Below are positions 49,483-59,300 of a stretch of DNA of 64,000 nt, piece after piece. The DNA comes from Hymenobacter gummosus (lineage in GTDB: Bacteria > Bacteroidota > Bacteroidia > Cytophagales > Hymenobacteraceae). The position numbers and the translations under genes are program-made. The stretch lies in the NCBI RefSeq assembly GCF_003970915.1, contig NZ_RXOF01000016.1, positions 107,078-171,077 on the forward strand, written 5' to 3'. Positions within the stretch are counted from its first letter, which is position 1. Each line of letters starts with the position of its first letter. The notes under the pieces are model-generated. The model was not told the DNA's origin and searched no databases. It saw only the letters and a program-made list of their open reading frames with translations.

Positions 49483-51531
49483 ATGCCCGTTGCCCCTGCG
49501 CTGCTGCGTCGTTTGTTTATCTTGCTTTGGCTCGGCTCCCTGTTGGGGGCCCGCGGCCTGCTGGCTCAAACGGCGCCAACTCCCACCGAAGGCACCTGGT
49601 ACGGGGTGGTGGCGCGCGGTAGCGGCCGCGCCCTGGAAGTGCGCGGCGCGGCGGCCGAGGCCGGAGCCGCGGTGGTGCAGTGGGAGTTTACCCAGGCCCC
49701 GAGTCAGCAATGGCGCTTTGTGCGCATCAGCGCGGGCAGCGAGTGGTTTCGCATCGAGGTGCGCCACAGCGGCAAGTGCCTGACGGCTGAAGGGCCCGCC
49801 GACAACGCGGCGGTGGTGCAGCGGCCGTACTCGGGCGGGCTGTTTCAGCAGTGGAAGCTGGTGGCGGCCGGGCCGGTGGGTTGCGCTCAGGTGGTCAGCC
49901 GCGGCAACGACGCCTTATGCCTGGCCGTGGCCAATGCCGACAAAGCCAACGGCACCAACGTGGTGCTGCAGCGCTACCAGAACCGCTCGACGCAGCAGTG
50001 GCGGCTGTTTCCGTTGCGCCTGCAGGTGGCGGCCAGCGCCCCTACCTTCGGCAAGCCCGCGCCGCTGAGTGCGGCCGTCAACACCCCCGCCAACGAACTG
50101 CACCCGGTGCTGACGCCCGATGGCAAGACGCTGTTCTTCGTGCGCACGCGCTTTGCCGGCAACACCGAGGGCGTGGCCGAATCGGGCGACATCTGGACCA
50201 GTCAGACCACCGACGGCGGGCAGAGCTGGAGCCCGGCCACCCGCCTCGACGCGCTGAACACCCCGCAGCACAACGGCGTGCAGGCCGTGCTGGCTGGCGG
50301 CGACGCCCTGCTGGTGCGCGGCTGGTACGAGCCCCGGGGCGGCGGCTCACGCGACGAAGGGGTGTCGCGGGCGCGGCGCACGGGTGGCAGCTGGGGCAAG
50401 ATGGAGTCCCTGGAAATCACCAACTACTACTCCACCGGCACGTCCACTACCTTCTTTCAGCCCGCCGACGAGAAGGTGCTGCTGATGAGCCTGGAGCGGG
50501 CCGATGGGCAAGGGGGCAACGATTTGTACGTGAGCCTGCCCGACGGGGCCGGGGGCTGGGGCGAGCCGCGTAGCCTGGGGCCGGTGGTCAATTCGCCGGG
50601 CTTCGACTTCGCGCCCTGGCTGACGGCCGACGGCAAAACCCTGTATTTCGCCTCGTATGGGCACGCCGGCTACGGCAGCGCCGATATTTTCGTGACCGAG
50701 CGGCTCGATGAGACCTGGACGCGCTGGAGTGAGCCGCGCAACCTGGGGCCGAGCGTAAACAGCGCCGGTTTCGATGCCTATTTTCAGTTTGGCCACGACG
50801 GCAAATCGGCGTATTGGGCCATGTCGCGCACGGCCAACGGCCCGGCCGACATCGTGCGGGCAGCGGCCGGCCTGACGCCCCCGGCCGACTCGGCCAAGCC
50901 CGCCGCTGTGGTGCCGCCCACGGTGCGCGGGCTGGTGGTGGGCAAGGTGCTGGATGCGCGCACGCGCAAGCCGCTGGTGGCCGAAGTAAAGGCCGAACGA
51001 CTGGGCGGCGACATGGTATTCAACGCTACCGGGCGCAGCGAGGCGTCCGGCGGCAACTTCCAGTTTACGCTGCCGGCGGGCCGCTACCGCGTGGCCGCCA
51101 CCGCCGGCGGCTTCCTCACCGCCACCGATACCGTGCTGGTGACGGGCCCGCTGAACCTGGAGCTGCTGGTGCTGCCGGCCGCCGTGGGTGCCAAGCTGGA
51201 GCTGCCAACCATCATCTTCGCCCAGGGCAAGGCGAGTCTGCTGGCGGGCTCCTACAACGAGCTGAACCGCCTGGCCCGCACACTGCTGGATAACCCCACG
51301 GTGCAGATTCGGCTGGAGGGCCACACCGATAACCAGGGCGACGCGCAAAAAAACAAGGACCTGAGCGAGCAGCGCGTGGCCGAGGTCAAGCGCTACCTGA
51401 CGAGCCGCGGCGTAGGGGAGGAGCGCATCAGCACCATCGGTTTCGGCGGCAGCAAGCCCCGCGCCAGCAACGAGCGGGAAGAAACCCGCCGCCTGAACCG
51501 CCGCGTAGAGTTTACCATCACCAAGCAGTAA
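49483..51531 (+). CDS. RICIN-PD40-CNA/CRD-OmpA outer-membrane protein (PorE-like)
   Basis: This 682-residue protein has a signal peptide to 'GLLAQ'. Residues about 35-185 form a ricin-type beta-trefoil lectin with three QxW marks ('QQWRF', 'QQWKL', 'QQWRLF'). Residues 190-460 carry PD40/WD40-like blades ('HPVLTPDGKTLFFVR', 'PWLTADGKTLYFASYG'). Residues 480-560 form a carboxypeptidase-regulatory-like beta-sandwich. An OmpA peptidoglycan-binding domain follows, with 'GHTDNQG' (Asp) and 'RRLNRRVEF' (Arg). The T9SS component PorE has TPR-PD40-CRD-OmpA, so here the TPR is replaced by a lectin. It should anchor a sugar-binding complex to peptidoglycan. TAACTTGC upstream is -7-like. Confidence 0.9.
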   Translation: MPVAPALLRRLFILLWLGSLLGARGLLAQTAPTPTEGTWYGVVARGSGRALEVRGAAAEAGAAVVQWEFTQAPSQQWRFVRISAGSEWFRIEVRHSGKCLTAEGPADNAAVVQRPYSGGLFQQWKLVAAGPVGCAQVVSRGNDALCLAVANADKANGTNVVLQRYQNRSTQQWRLFPLRLQVAASAPTFGKPAPLSAAVNTPANELHPVLTPDGKTLFFVRTRFAGNTEGVAESGDIWTSQTTDGGQSWSPATRLDALNTPQHNGVQAVLAGGDALLVRGWYEPRGGGSRDEGVSRARRTGGSWGKMESLEITNYYSTGTSTTFFQPADEKVLLMSLERADGQGGNDLYVSLPDGAGGWGEPRSLGPVVNSPGFDFAPWLTADGKTLYFASYGHAGYGSADIFVTERLDETWTRWSEPRNLGPSVNSAGFDAYFQFGHDGKSAYWAMSRTANGPADIVRAAAGLTPPADSAKPAAVVPPTVRGLVVGKVLDARTRKPLVAEVKAERLGGDMVFNATGRSEASGGNFQFTLPAGRYRVAATAGGFLTATDTVLVTGPLNLELLVLPAAVGAKLELPTIIFAQGKASLLAGSYNELNRLARTLLDNPTVQIRLEGHTDNQGDAQKNKDLSEQRVAEVKRYLTSRGVGEERISTIGFGGSKPRASNEREETRRLNRRVEFTITKQ

Positions 51532-51536
51532 ACGGG

Positions 51537-51634
51537 GTGACACGTAACAGGTGACACGTAACACGTCGGCTAGCCAGCCAGTACGCACCTGTCACCTGTC
51601 ACCTGTCACCTGTCACCTGTCACCTGTCACCTAT
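51537..51634. repeat. Heptamer tandem array running into a start codon
   Basis: Two copies of 'GTGACACGTAACA' (51537-51549 and 51551-51563) are followed, after 22 bp, by six perfect copies of CACCTGT (51586-51627) and a seventh variant, CACCTAT (51628-51634). The last unit overlaps the start codon of the next gene (ATG 51633). The left and right parts share AGGTGACA in opposite orientation, so the transcript could fold. The copy number could change by slippage and shift the ribosome-binding distance. Confidence 0.85.
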
Positions 51635-52550
51635 GCAAGCCACCATTCTGCGTGAGGTAACGTTGCCACGCCTGCCCTCTGCCTCGGGCGTGGAGGTGGT
51701 AGGCGATACGGCCTACATCATTGGCGACGACGCGCCGCTGCTTTACTGCTTTGATGCGCGGGAGCTGACGGCGGGCCGCACGCTGACCTTGTTTGAAACG
51801 GCGCATTTCAGCTCCGGGCGCATTCCCAAGGGCATCAAGCCCGATTTGGAATGCCTGACAGCCGTGACCACCGCCGAGGGCGAAACCGGGCTGCTGGTGC
51901 TGGGCTCGGGGGCCACGGCCGCGCGCGAAGTAGGCTACTGGGTGGCGCTGGCCCCCGGTGCCCCCTTGGCCGCCTCGGTGTACCCCCTGTCGCTGACGTC
52001 GCTGTACGCGGCCCTGCGGCCACTGCTGCCCCGCGGCATTGAGCTCAACCTGGAAGCCGCGGCGGCTACTCCCGACGAGCTGCTGCTGATGCAGCGCAGC
52101 GTGGGCACGGCCGCCGGCAACCTGGTATTTCGCTGCCCCCTGCAGCCGACGCTCGACTTTCTGCGCCACCGCATTCCGCAGGTCCCGCCGCTGAGCGTGC
52201 AGCGCTACGAGCTGCCAACCATAGCCGGCAAGCCGGCCGGGCTATCGGGGGCATCGGTATACGCGGGCCTGCTGTTTGTCACGGCCTCGGTGGAGGACAC
52301 CACCGACCCTGTGGCCGACGGCGAAGTGCTGGGCTCCTTTGTGGGCGTGCTCGACGTGCGGCGGCGCAGCGGGCGGGCCGTGCCCACGGCCCTGGCCCGG
52401 CTGGAGCTACCCGGCGGCCAGCCCTACCGCGGCAAGGTGGAGGGTGTGGCGGTACGCCAGCAACTGGGCCCCGGCCGCTACGAGCTGCTGCTCGTCACCG
52501 ATGACGACCAGGGTGGCTCCACGGCCGTGGTGGTGGAGCTGACCGTCTAA
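51633..52550 (+). CDS. Hypothetical beta-propeller-like protein (DUF6929-like)
   Basis: This 305-residue soluble protein is made of repeated short strands: 'PSASGVEVVGDTAYIIGDDA', 'DLECLTAVTTAEGETGLLVL', 'GASVYAGLLFVTASVEDT' and 'YELLLVTDDDQGGSTAVVVE'. The pattern fits a beta-propeller, and I recall a Bacteroidota family of this length called DUF6929, unconfirmed. There is no signal peptide. The start codon overlaps the heptamer array, so translation could be tuned by repeat number. The stop codon overlaps that of the broken small gene on the opposite strand. Confidence 0.7.
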   Translation: MQATILREVTLPRLPSASGVEVVGDTAYIIGDDAPLLYCFDARELTAGRTLTLFETAHFSSGRIPKGIKPDLECLTAVTTAEGETGLLVLGSGATAAREVGYWVALAPGAPLAASVYPLSLTSLYAALRPLLPRGIELNLEAAAATPDELLLMQRSVGTAAGNLVFRCPLQPTLDFLRHRIPQVPPLSVQRYELPTIAGKPAGLSGASVYAGLLFVTASVEDTTDPVADGEVLGSFVGVLDVRRRSGRAVPTALARLELPGGQPYRGKVEGVAVRQQLGPGRYELLLVTDDDQGGSTAVVVELTV

Positions 52551-52835
52551 GCCGGGGGCAGCTTGCGCAACAGCCGGCCCAATACTACGGCCGGGCCCGT
52601 CGCAAATTGCACCAGCATGGTACCGTTGCGGCCGGGCAAGGTGCTTTGCCAGCGGGGGCACCTCGTCTACAAATTGCACCAGCATGGTGCCGTTGCGGCC
52701 CCGGATGCACTTGCCGCGGGCGTCGCGCACGGCCTGGCACGGCTGCCCCACCAGGGCCGCGCCCATGAGGCGGCTCAGCCGGTCGCCGAGGTAACGATAG
52801 ACAATTGGGGAGGAGGCACGGGGAGAAGGAGGCAT
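52547..52835 (-). pseudogene. Frameshifted small Bacteroidota protein with internal 67-bp tandem duplication
   Basis: On the minus strand, ATG 52835 opens 'MPPSPRASSPIVYRYLGDRL' and runs to 'GKCIRGRNGTMLVQF', which then continues 'VDEVPPLAKHLA'. About 67 bp later the same coding words recur in another frame: 'GRNGTMLVQFATGPAVVLGR' then 'LLRKLPPA' and a stop at 52547-52549. The two copies (52670-52700 and 52603-52633) differ at one base. Because 67 is not divisible by three, the duplication shifts the frame and the original C-terminus is reached only in the other frame. The intact protein would be about 70-75 residues. I do not know its function. A sequencing or assembly artefact is possible. 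Confidence 0.6.
52603..52700. repeat. Direct repeat, 31 bp, 67-bp period
   Basis: Copies at 52603-52633 and 52670-52700 match at 30 of 31 positions. They lie inside the broken gene at 52547-52835 and are the visible scar of the tandem duplication. Confidence 0.85.
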
Positions 52836-53237
52836 ACAGGCTGCAACAGCAAACCGCCGCGGTGATGTTCCGCTGTGCCAACGCGCTATGGCCTTCCGAG
52901 CCCGGCGCTGCCAGCCGGATGAGCAGACAATGACGCCGGGCCGATGCTGCTGGCGTAGTGGGTTATCGGGTGCTGGCAGCCCGCCGGATTCGCCTGTGAA
53001 GACCCAAAAAAGGCAGATTCCCAAAAAAACTTTGGCACCGGAGCAAGGGTATAGGGCCAGTGCTAAGCTTTTGATTCTGTATGTTGTATTTAAATTATGC
53101 TGTGGGTTTATTTCGGGAATGGAATTCCCAATTATGGAATTAAGATAAATTAATTTAATATATTGAATAATAGCGTATTGATTTTCCTTGGCATTGAGGT
53201 AGGGGAGGCGGTGTGTGTAGTGGTTGGTTAGGATTAT
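52836..53237. other. AT-rich leader region upstream of the giant surface protein
   Basis: From about 53060 the sequence becomes very AT-rich, with 'AAATTAATTTAATATATTG' and a small palindrome 'GGGAATGGAATTCCC' (53115 region). No gene is seen. This is an unusually long and AT-rich upstream region for this genome and may hold regulatory sites. Confidence 0.4.
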
Positions 53238-53267
53238 TTTGATTTGGTGGCGGTAATTTTATGGTTG
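53238..53267 (+). promoter_or_regulatory. Putative promoter of the giant surface-protein gene
   Basis: TTTG at 53238-53241 and TATGGTTG at 53260-53267 approximate the Bacteroidota -33 and -7 boxes with an 18-bp spacer. The expected transcript would start near 53274, about 50 bases before ATG 53325. 'GGCGGTAATT' occurs twice around it (53249 and 53275). Confidence 0.45.
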
Positions 53268-53324
53268 AATTGACGGCGGTAATTCGCTGACGATGCCCCA
53301 TTTGACTTACCAATCATCTACCAT

Positions 53325-56300
53325 ATGAGACAAACCTTACGCTTATGGACCTTGCTGGGGGCCATGATTTCGTTGGGGGCGGCAACGCAAGCACAGGCTC
53401 AATGCGCGGCAAGCACGCTGGATTTTTCCACGCGTAACAGCGGCGAAACCTGGCAAAGCCGCACCGTTGCTGTGCCGACGGGCGGCACTACCATCAGCAG
53501 TGGCAGCTACAGCCCGACCAGTGGCAACACCGTGTTCGACATTGACAACATCAATGGGGCGCGGATGATGTACTGGTACAACGACTACGCCGACGGGGTT
53601 GGGACCAACCGCACCTCCTCGGTGACATTTACCTTCAGCCGGGCCGTGTCCGACCTGTCGCTGGTGGTACACGACATTGATGCGGCCGCGAACTTCACCG
53701 ACCAGGTCAGCTTCGTGGGCAGCGGCGGCGTGCTGCCCACGCTGACGCTCAGCGGCAGTGGCAGCGGCGCCCCGACCGTCAACAGCGGCACGGCTACGGT
53801 TACGGGTACGGCCAACGTTACCGATAACACCCAGGGCTCGGTAACGGCCTCGTTTGGCAGCCCGGTGACGTCGGTGACGATTACCTACCGCAACGCGGCC
53901 AATACCGATGTCCCGGCCGGGCAGGCGGTGGGTATCGGCCGCATCAGCTGGTGCCGCGCCCTGCCGGTGGCCAACGACGTGACCAACAGCAGCACCCTGC
54001 AGAACACGGCCGCGCAGACCAGCATCAACGGGCTGAGCAGCACCGTGGATGGCAGCGTAACCCGTTATAATGTGACGCAACTGCCTTCGGCCAACGAGGG
54101 CATACTCTACTACGCTTCGTCGACGACGATTTTCGGTACGACGTACTCGCCCGTGCAGCTCAGCACCGACCTGACGACCTCCCAAGCTGGTTCGTTGCGC
54201 TTCGACCCGGCCGTGAGCTTTGCGGGCGGCAACGCCACCTTCCGCTACACCGTCACCGACAACTTCAACGCGACGTCGGCCCCGGCCACCTTTAGCATCC
54301 CGATTCAGGCCATTGCCCTCACCAGCGGGGCCAGCTGCGGCGCTTCGTACCTCGACGGCAGCACCCACACCGGCCTGACGGCGGAGTACTACAACGGCTA
54401 CTTCAACGACGATATGGGCTTCTTCGCGAGCCGCACGCCCGCGCTGCGTCGCTTCGATGCCCACCTGGACTTCACCACCAACGCCAGCTGGGGTAGCCTG
54501 GTAACGGCCGGCGCCGGCACCGGCTCCGACGCCAACCCGGAAAACTTCAGTGCCCGGTACCGCGGCAGCATCTACATTCCGAATACGGGCAGCTACACCT
54601 TCTACCTGAACTCCGACGACGCCTCCTACCTGTGGCTGGACGAGGCGGCGCTGGCGGCCGTGCCCACGGCCGCTTCGGCCACCATCAACCACGGCACCGC
54701 CCACAACCTTAGTAAAAAAGCCAGCGCCAGCATCACCTTGTCGGCGGGCATGCACAACCTGCTGATTTTCTACGGCGAAGGCAGCACCGATAACGCCCTG
54801 ACCTTCACCTTTGCCGGGCCCGGTACCGGCGGCGAGCAGCTGGTACCGACTTCCTACCTGTGCGCCGGTCCCGGCAAGCTGCCGCCCCGCGCCAACAACG
54901 TGACCAGTACGCTGCCCGCCATCGGCTACGCGCTGGCCCCGCTCAGCGGCACCGACGCCGACGGCTCGGTGGCCAGCTTTACCATCGAAACCGGGCCGGC
55001 CAACGGCACGCTGCAGCTGAACGGGACGCCCATTGCGGCCTACCAGAGCATTCCGGTGGCCCAGGCCGGCAACCTGACCTTCGTGCCCAACCCGGGCTAC
55101 GCTGGCACGACCAGCTTCACCTACCACGCCTACGACAACCTGGGCATGCGCTCGGCGACGCCGGCCACCTACACCATCAATGCCCCGAACCGCGCGCCGC
55201 TGGTCGGCAACGACTCGCGCGACGTGCCGCTGAACACCACCGTGAGCGGTAACGTGGTGCTCAACGACTCCGACCAGGAGCAGAACGCCTTCACCGTAAC
55301 GCTGGGCACCGCGCCCGCCCACGGCACGCTCACGCTGAACCCCAACGGCACCTACAGCTACACGCCCAACACCGGCTACACCGGCCCCGACAGCTTCACC
55401 TACACCGCCTGCGACAACGCGACACCCTCGCTCTGCTCGGGCGCGGCCACGGTGAGCCTGCGCGTGTTCAGCACCAGCACGGCCTGCACCTCGGCCACCG
55501 GCACCAACCTGCTGCAGAACCCGGCGTTCAGCAGCGGCAACACCGGCTTCACCACCAACTACCGCTACGTGGCCTCGGGCTACGTGGCCGGCGACGGCGC
55601 CTCGGGCCTGTACCCGGAGGGCACCTACGCCGTGGGCGCTAATGCCAGCACCTTCCACCCGAACTTCCAGGGCACGGGCCACACCGGCGGCACCGGCGAC
55701 AATTTCCTGATGGTAAACGGGGCGGCTTCCATTCGCACGCTGTACTCGCAGACGGTGACCGTGCAGCCGGGCCGCTACTACACCTTCTCGGCCTTCTTCA
55801 ACAACCTGCTGGCCCCGGGCAGCAACGGCGGCGTGCCGGAACTGGGCTTTGTCATCAACGGCGAATCTGTATCGGGCACCATCGCCCTGAACGAGTCGCC
55901 CGACCAGTGGGTGAGGTTTTCCGACGTGTGGTACTCGGGCAGCAGCACCTCGGCCACGTTTGAAATCCGCAACGTGAGCACCGCCCTCGGCGGCAACGAC
56001 CTGGCCGTCGACGACGTGTACTTCGGCTCCTGCAACCTGGCCCCCACGGCCGTGGCCGACGCGGCCACCCTGAGCAGCGGCAGCAGCGTGACCATCAACG
56101 TGCTGAGCAACGACGTGGACCCGGAAAGCAGCTTCAACGCGGCGACCATCGACCTGAACCCCAACCAGAGCGGCCAGCAAACCACGCTGAGCGTGACGGG
56201 CGGCACCTTTGAGGTGGTCAGCGGTCAGGTGCGCTTTACCCCGACCAGCGGCTTCGTGGGCACGGCTACGGCCAGCTACACGGTGCAGGACACGGGCGGC

Positions 56301-59300
56301 GCCCCCACCAACCAGGCCAACATCGTGGTGACGGTGCCCCCGACCACCGCCGACTTGGCCCTGAACCTGACGGCTCCCGCCAGCGGCGCGACCGTAACGG
56401 CCGGCCAGTCGGTGACCTTCACCCTGACGACCACCAACAACGGCGCGGCTGCCGCCAGCGGCGTGGCGCCCACGCTGCAGCTGCCCGCCGGCCTCACCGG
56501 CCCGGGTACGGGCGGCGCGCTGACCTTCAGCAACGGCGGTAACTACGACGCGGCCACCGGCCTGGTGACCTTCCCCGTTACCAGCCTCGCCAACGCGGCC
56601 ACCCTGACCAACGGCGTGACCTTCCTGGCGCCCGGCGCGGGCCCCATCAGCGGTGCAGCCGGCGTGACGGCCACCACGCCCGACGCGAATACCGCGAACA
56701 ACACCGCCAGCGCCACCATCAACGTGGCCGCCGGCTTCGACCTGACCACCGCCATCGGCGGCCCGGCCAGCGCCGGTACCAGCACGGCCCTCACCTACAC
56801 CGTGGTGACGCGCAACGCCGGCCCCTCGGCCGCCACGGGCGTGACGCAGACCGTGAGCCTGCCCGGCAACCTGACGGGCCTGTTCGTGTCGAACAACGGC
56901 ACCTACGCCTACAGCGCGGGCACGAACACCACCGTGGTGACCTTCCCCGAGCTGAGCATGCTGCCCGCCGGCCAGACGGTGAGCAACACCATCACGGTCC
57001 CGGCGCCGGCCTCGGCCGGCACCTTCGCCGCCACGGCCAGCGTGGCCGCCAGCGGCGAAACGACGACCAGCAACAACTCGGCTTCGGCCTCGACGACCGT
57101 CAACGCTACTTCCGGCACGCCCGCCAACCTGCTGGTAGCCGTGGCCGCCACCAGCAACGGCTCGGCCGTAAGCAGCGTGGCCCCCGGCGCCCCGCTGACG
57201 CTGACCATCACGGCCACCAACGCCGGTCCCGGCCCGGCTAGCGGCGTGGTGGGCCGCCTGGCCCTGCCGGCCGGGCTCGACCCCGCTTCGCTCACCATTT
57301 CGGGCGGCGGCAGCTACGATGCCGCTACCGGCGTGGTAACCTGGAACGCGGGCACGCTGACGGCCGGCACCAGCCTGACGGCTACCGTGCAGCTGGCCGC
57401 CCCGGCCTACGGCCCGGTACTGGCCGCCGCCAGCCTGAGCAGCACTTCCGCCGACGCGGTCATGGGTGACAACGCGGCCACTGCCGTGGTGACCATCAAC
57501 CCCACCGCCGACGTGGCCACCAGCATTGTGGGCCCGACGACGGTAACGGCCGGCCAACGCGTGAGCTACACCGTGACGACGCGCAACAACAGCGGCAGCA
57601 CCGCCTACAACGTGCAGCAGCTGGTGCGCCTGCCCCCGGCCGTGGCCAACCTGAGCTACACCAGCAACCTGCCCGCCGGCACCGTGGACGTGCAGCCCAA
57701 CCAGACGCTGCTAAGCTACCCGGTGGTGAGCAGCCTGGCCCCCGGCCAGTCGTTTACCAACACCATTACCTTCGACGCCCCGGCCGCCGGCTCGTTCCAG
57801 CCCCTGGCCTACGTGACCAGCGGCACCGCCGACAACGTGGCCAGCAACAACACCAGCGCGCTGACCGTGACGACCAGCCGCGCCTCCGACGTGACGGCGA
57901 CGGTGAGCGGCCCGAGCGTGGTGGTGAGCGGCACGCCCGTGGTGTACGCCATCCGCACCCTGAACACCGGCACCTCGCCGGCGGCCAGCGTGAGCACCAC
58001 CGTGCAGCTGCTCACCGACTTGAGCGGCGTAGTCGTGCGCGACGAAGCCGGGACGGTAATCAGCGGGGCCTACAACGCCAGCACCGGCGTAGTGACCTTC
58101 CCCACGACCACCGATATGGCCGTGGGTCTGGCCGGCGCCCTCACGCGCACCATCAGCTTCACTGCCCCCGATGTGGCGGCCCTCAACGTGACGGCCGTGG
58201 CCGGCGTGAGCAGCACCACCAATGACCTGAGCCGCAGCAACAACACGGCGACCTTCAGCACCAGCGTGCTGCGCCCGACCACCGCGGCCCAGGATCTGAG
58301 CGTGGCGCTGAGCAGCGGCGCCAGCCAGACGGCCGGCCAGTCGCTGACTTACACCCTGACGACGACCAACAACAGCTCGACGGCGGCCACCAACGTGGTG
58401 CAGCAGGTGGTGCTGCCCGCCGGCCTGAGCGGCGTAACGGCCACCAACGGCGGCTCCTACGACCCTGCCACCGGCCTGGTAACCTTCCCGGTGCTGAGCA
58501 CCCTGGCCGGCAGCGGCACCCAGACCAACACCATCACGCTGACGGCCCCCGGCGCCGGCCCGCTGACGGCCGTGGCCAGCGTGGGCTCGGCCAGCAGCGA
58601 CGGAACGCCCGCCAACAACACGGCGGTGAGCAGCGTGGCCATTACGCCCGTGGCCAACGTGCGCACGGTGGTGCGTAGTGCCGGCACGGCCCTCACGGGC
58701 ACCGCGTTGGCCGGCCAGCCCGTCACCTACCTGGTGCGCGTGCTGAACGACGGTCCTTCGCCGGCCGCCAACGTGGGCTTCCGGGTGCAGATTCCGAGTG
58801 GCCTGTCCGGGGTAAGCGCGCCGGGCGGCAGCTACGACATGGGCACCGGTTTCGTGACGTATCCGGCGGCTACCTCGCTGCCGGTGGGGCAGGAAGCTTC
58901 CCTGGCCTACACCATTACGTTTGCGGCCCCGGCCACCTCGTACGGCGTCACGGCCACGGCTACCACCAGCACCACGCAGTCGAACAGCGCTGATGACTCG
59001 CAGACCTACACCACCACGCTGCTGAACCAGGCGCCGGTGGCCGACATGAAGCAGAACGCCCTGACGGCCCCCGACGGCAACACGGCCACCTCGCCGCTGC
59101 CGATTTCGCCCCTCAGCGCCCGCGACGCCGACGGCAGCATTGCCAGCTTTGTGCTGACCGCGCTGCCCGCCAGCGGCCAGGGCACGCTGTTCTACGCCGC
59201 CGACGGGACCAATTTCAGCCCCGTAACCCTGACCAACGGCCGCTTCAGCCTGCCCGCCGCCAACGCCGGCAACCTGCGCTTCCGGCCGGCCAGCGGCTTC

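Noticed and set aside
51586-51634. Possible CRISPR or integration-site array at the 7-bp repeats.
   Set aside because: The units are only 7 bp and contiguous, so this is a simple tandem repeat.
53343-57557. A 1,404-codon open frame on the minus strand opposite the giant surface-protein gene (and a 731-codon one at 57711-59906).
   Set aside because: They mirror a GC-rich repeat gene, read as Gly/Arg/Val/His low-complexity sequence with no domain, and have no promoter or start context. The plus-strand product has clear domains.
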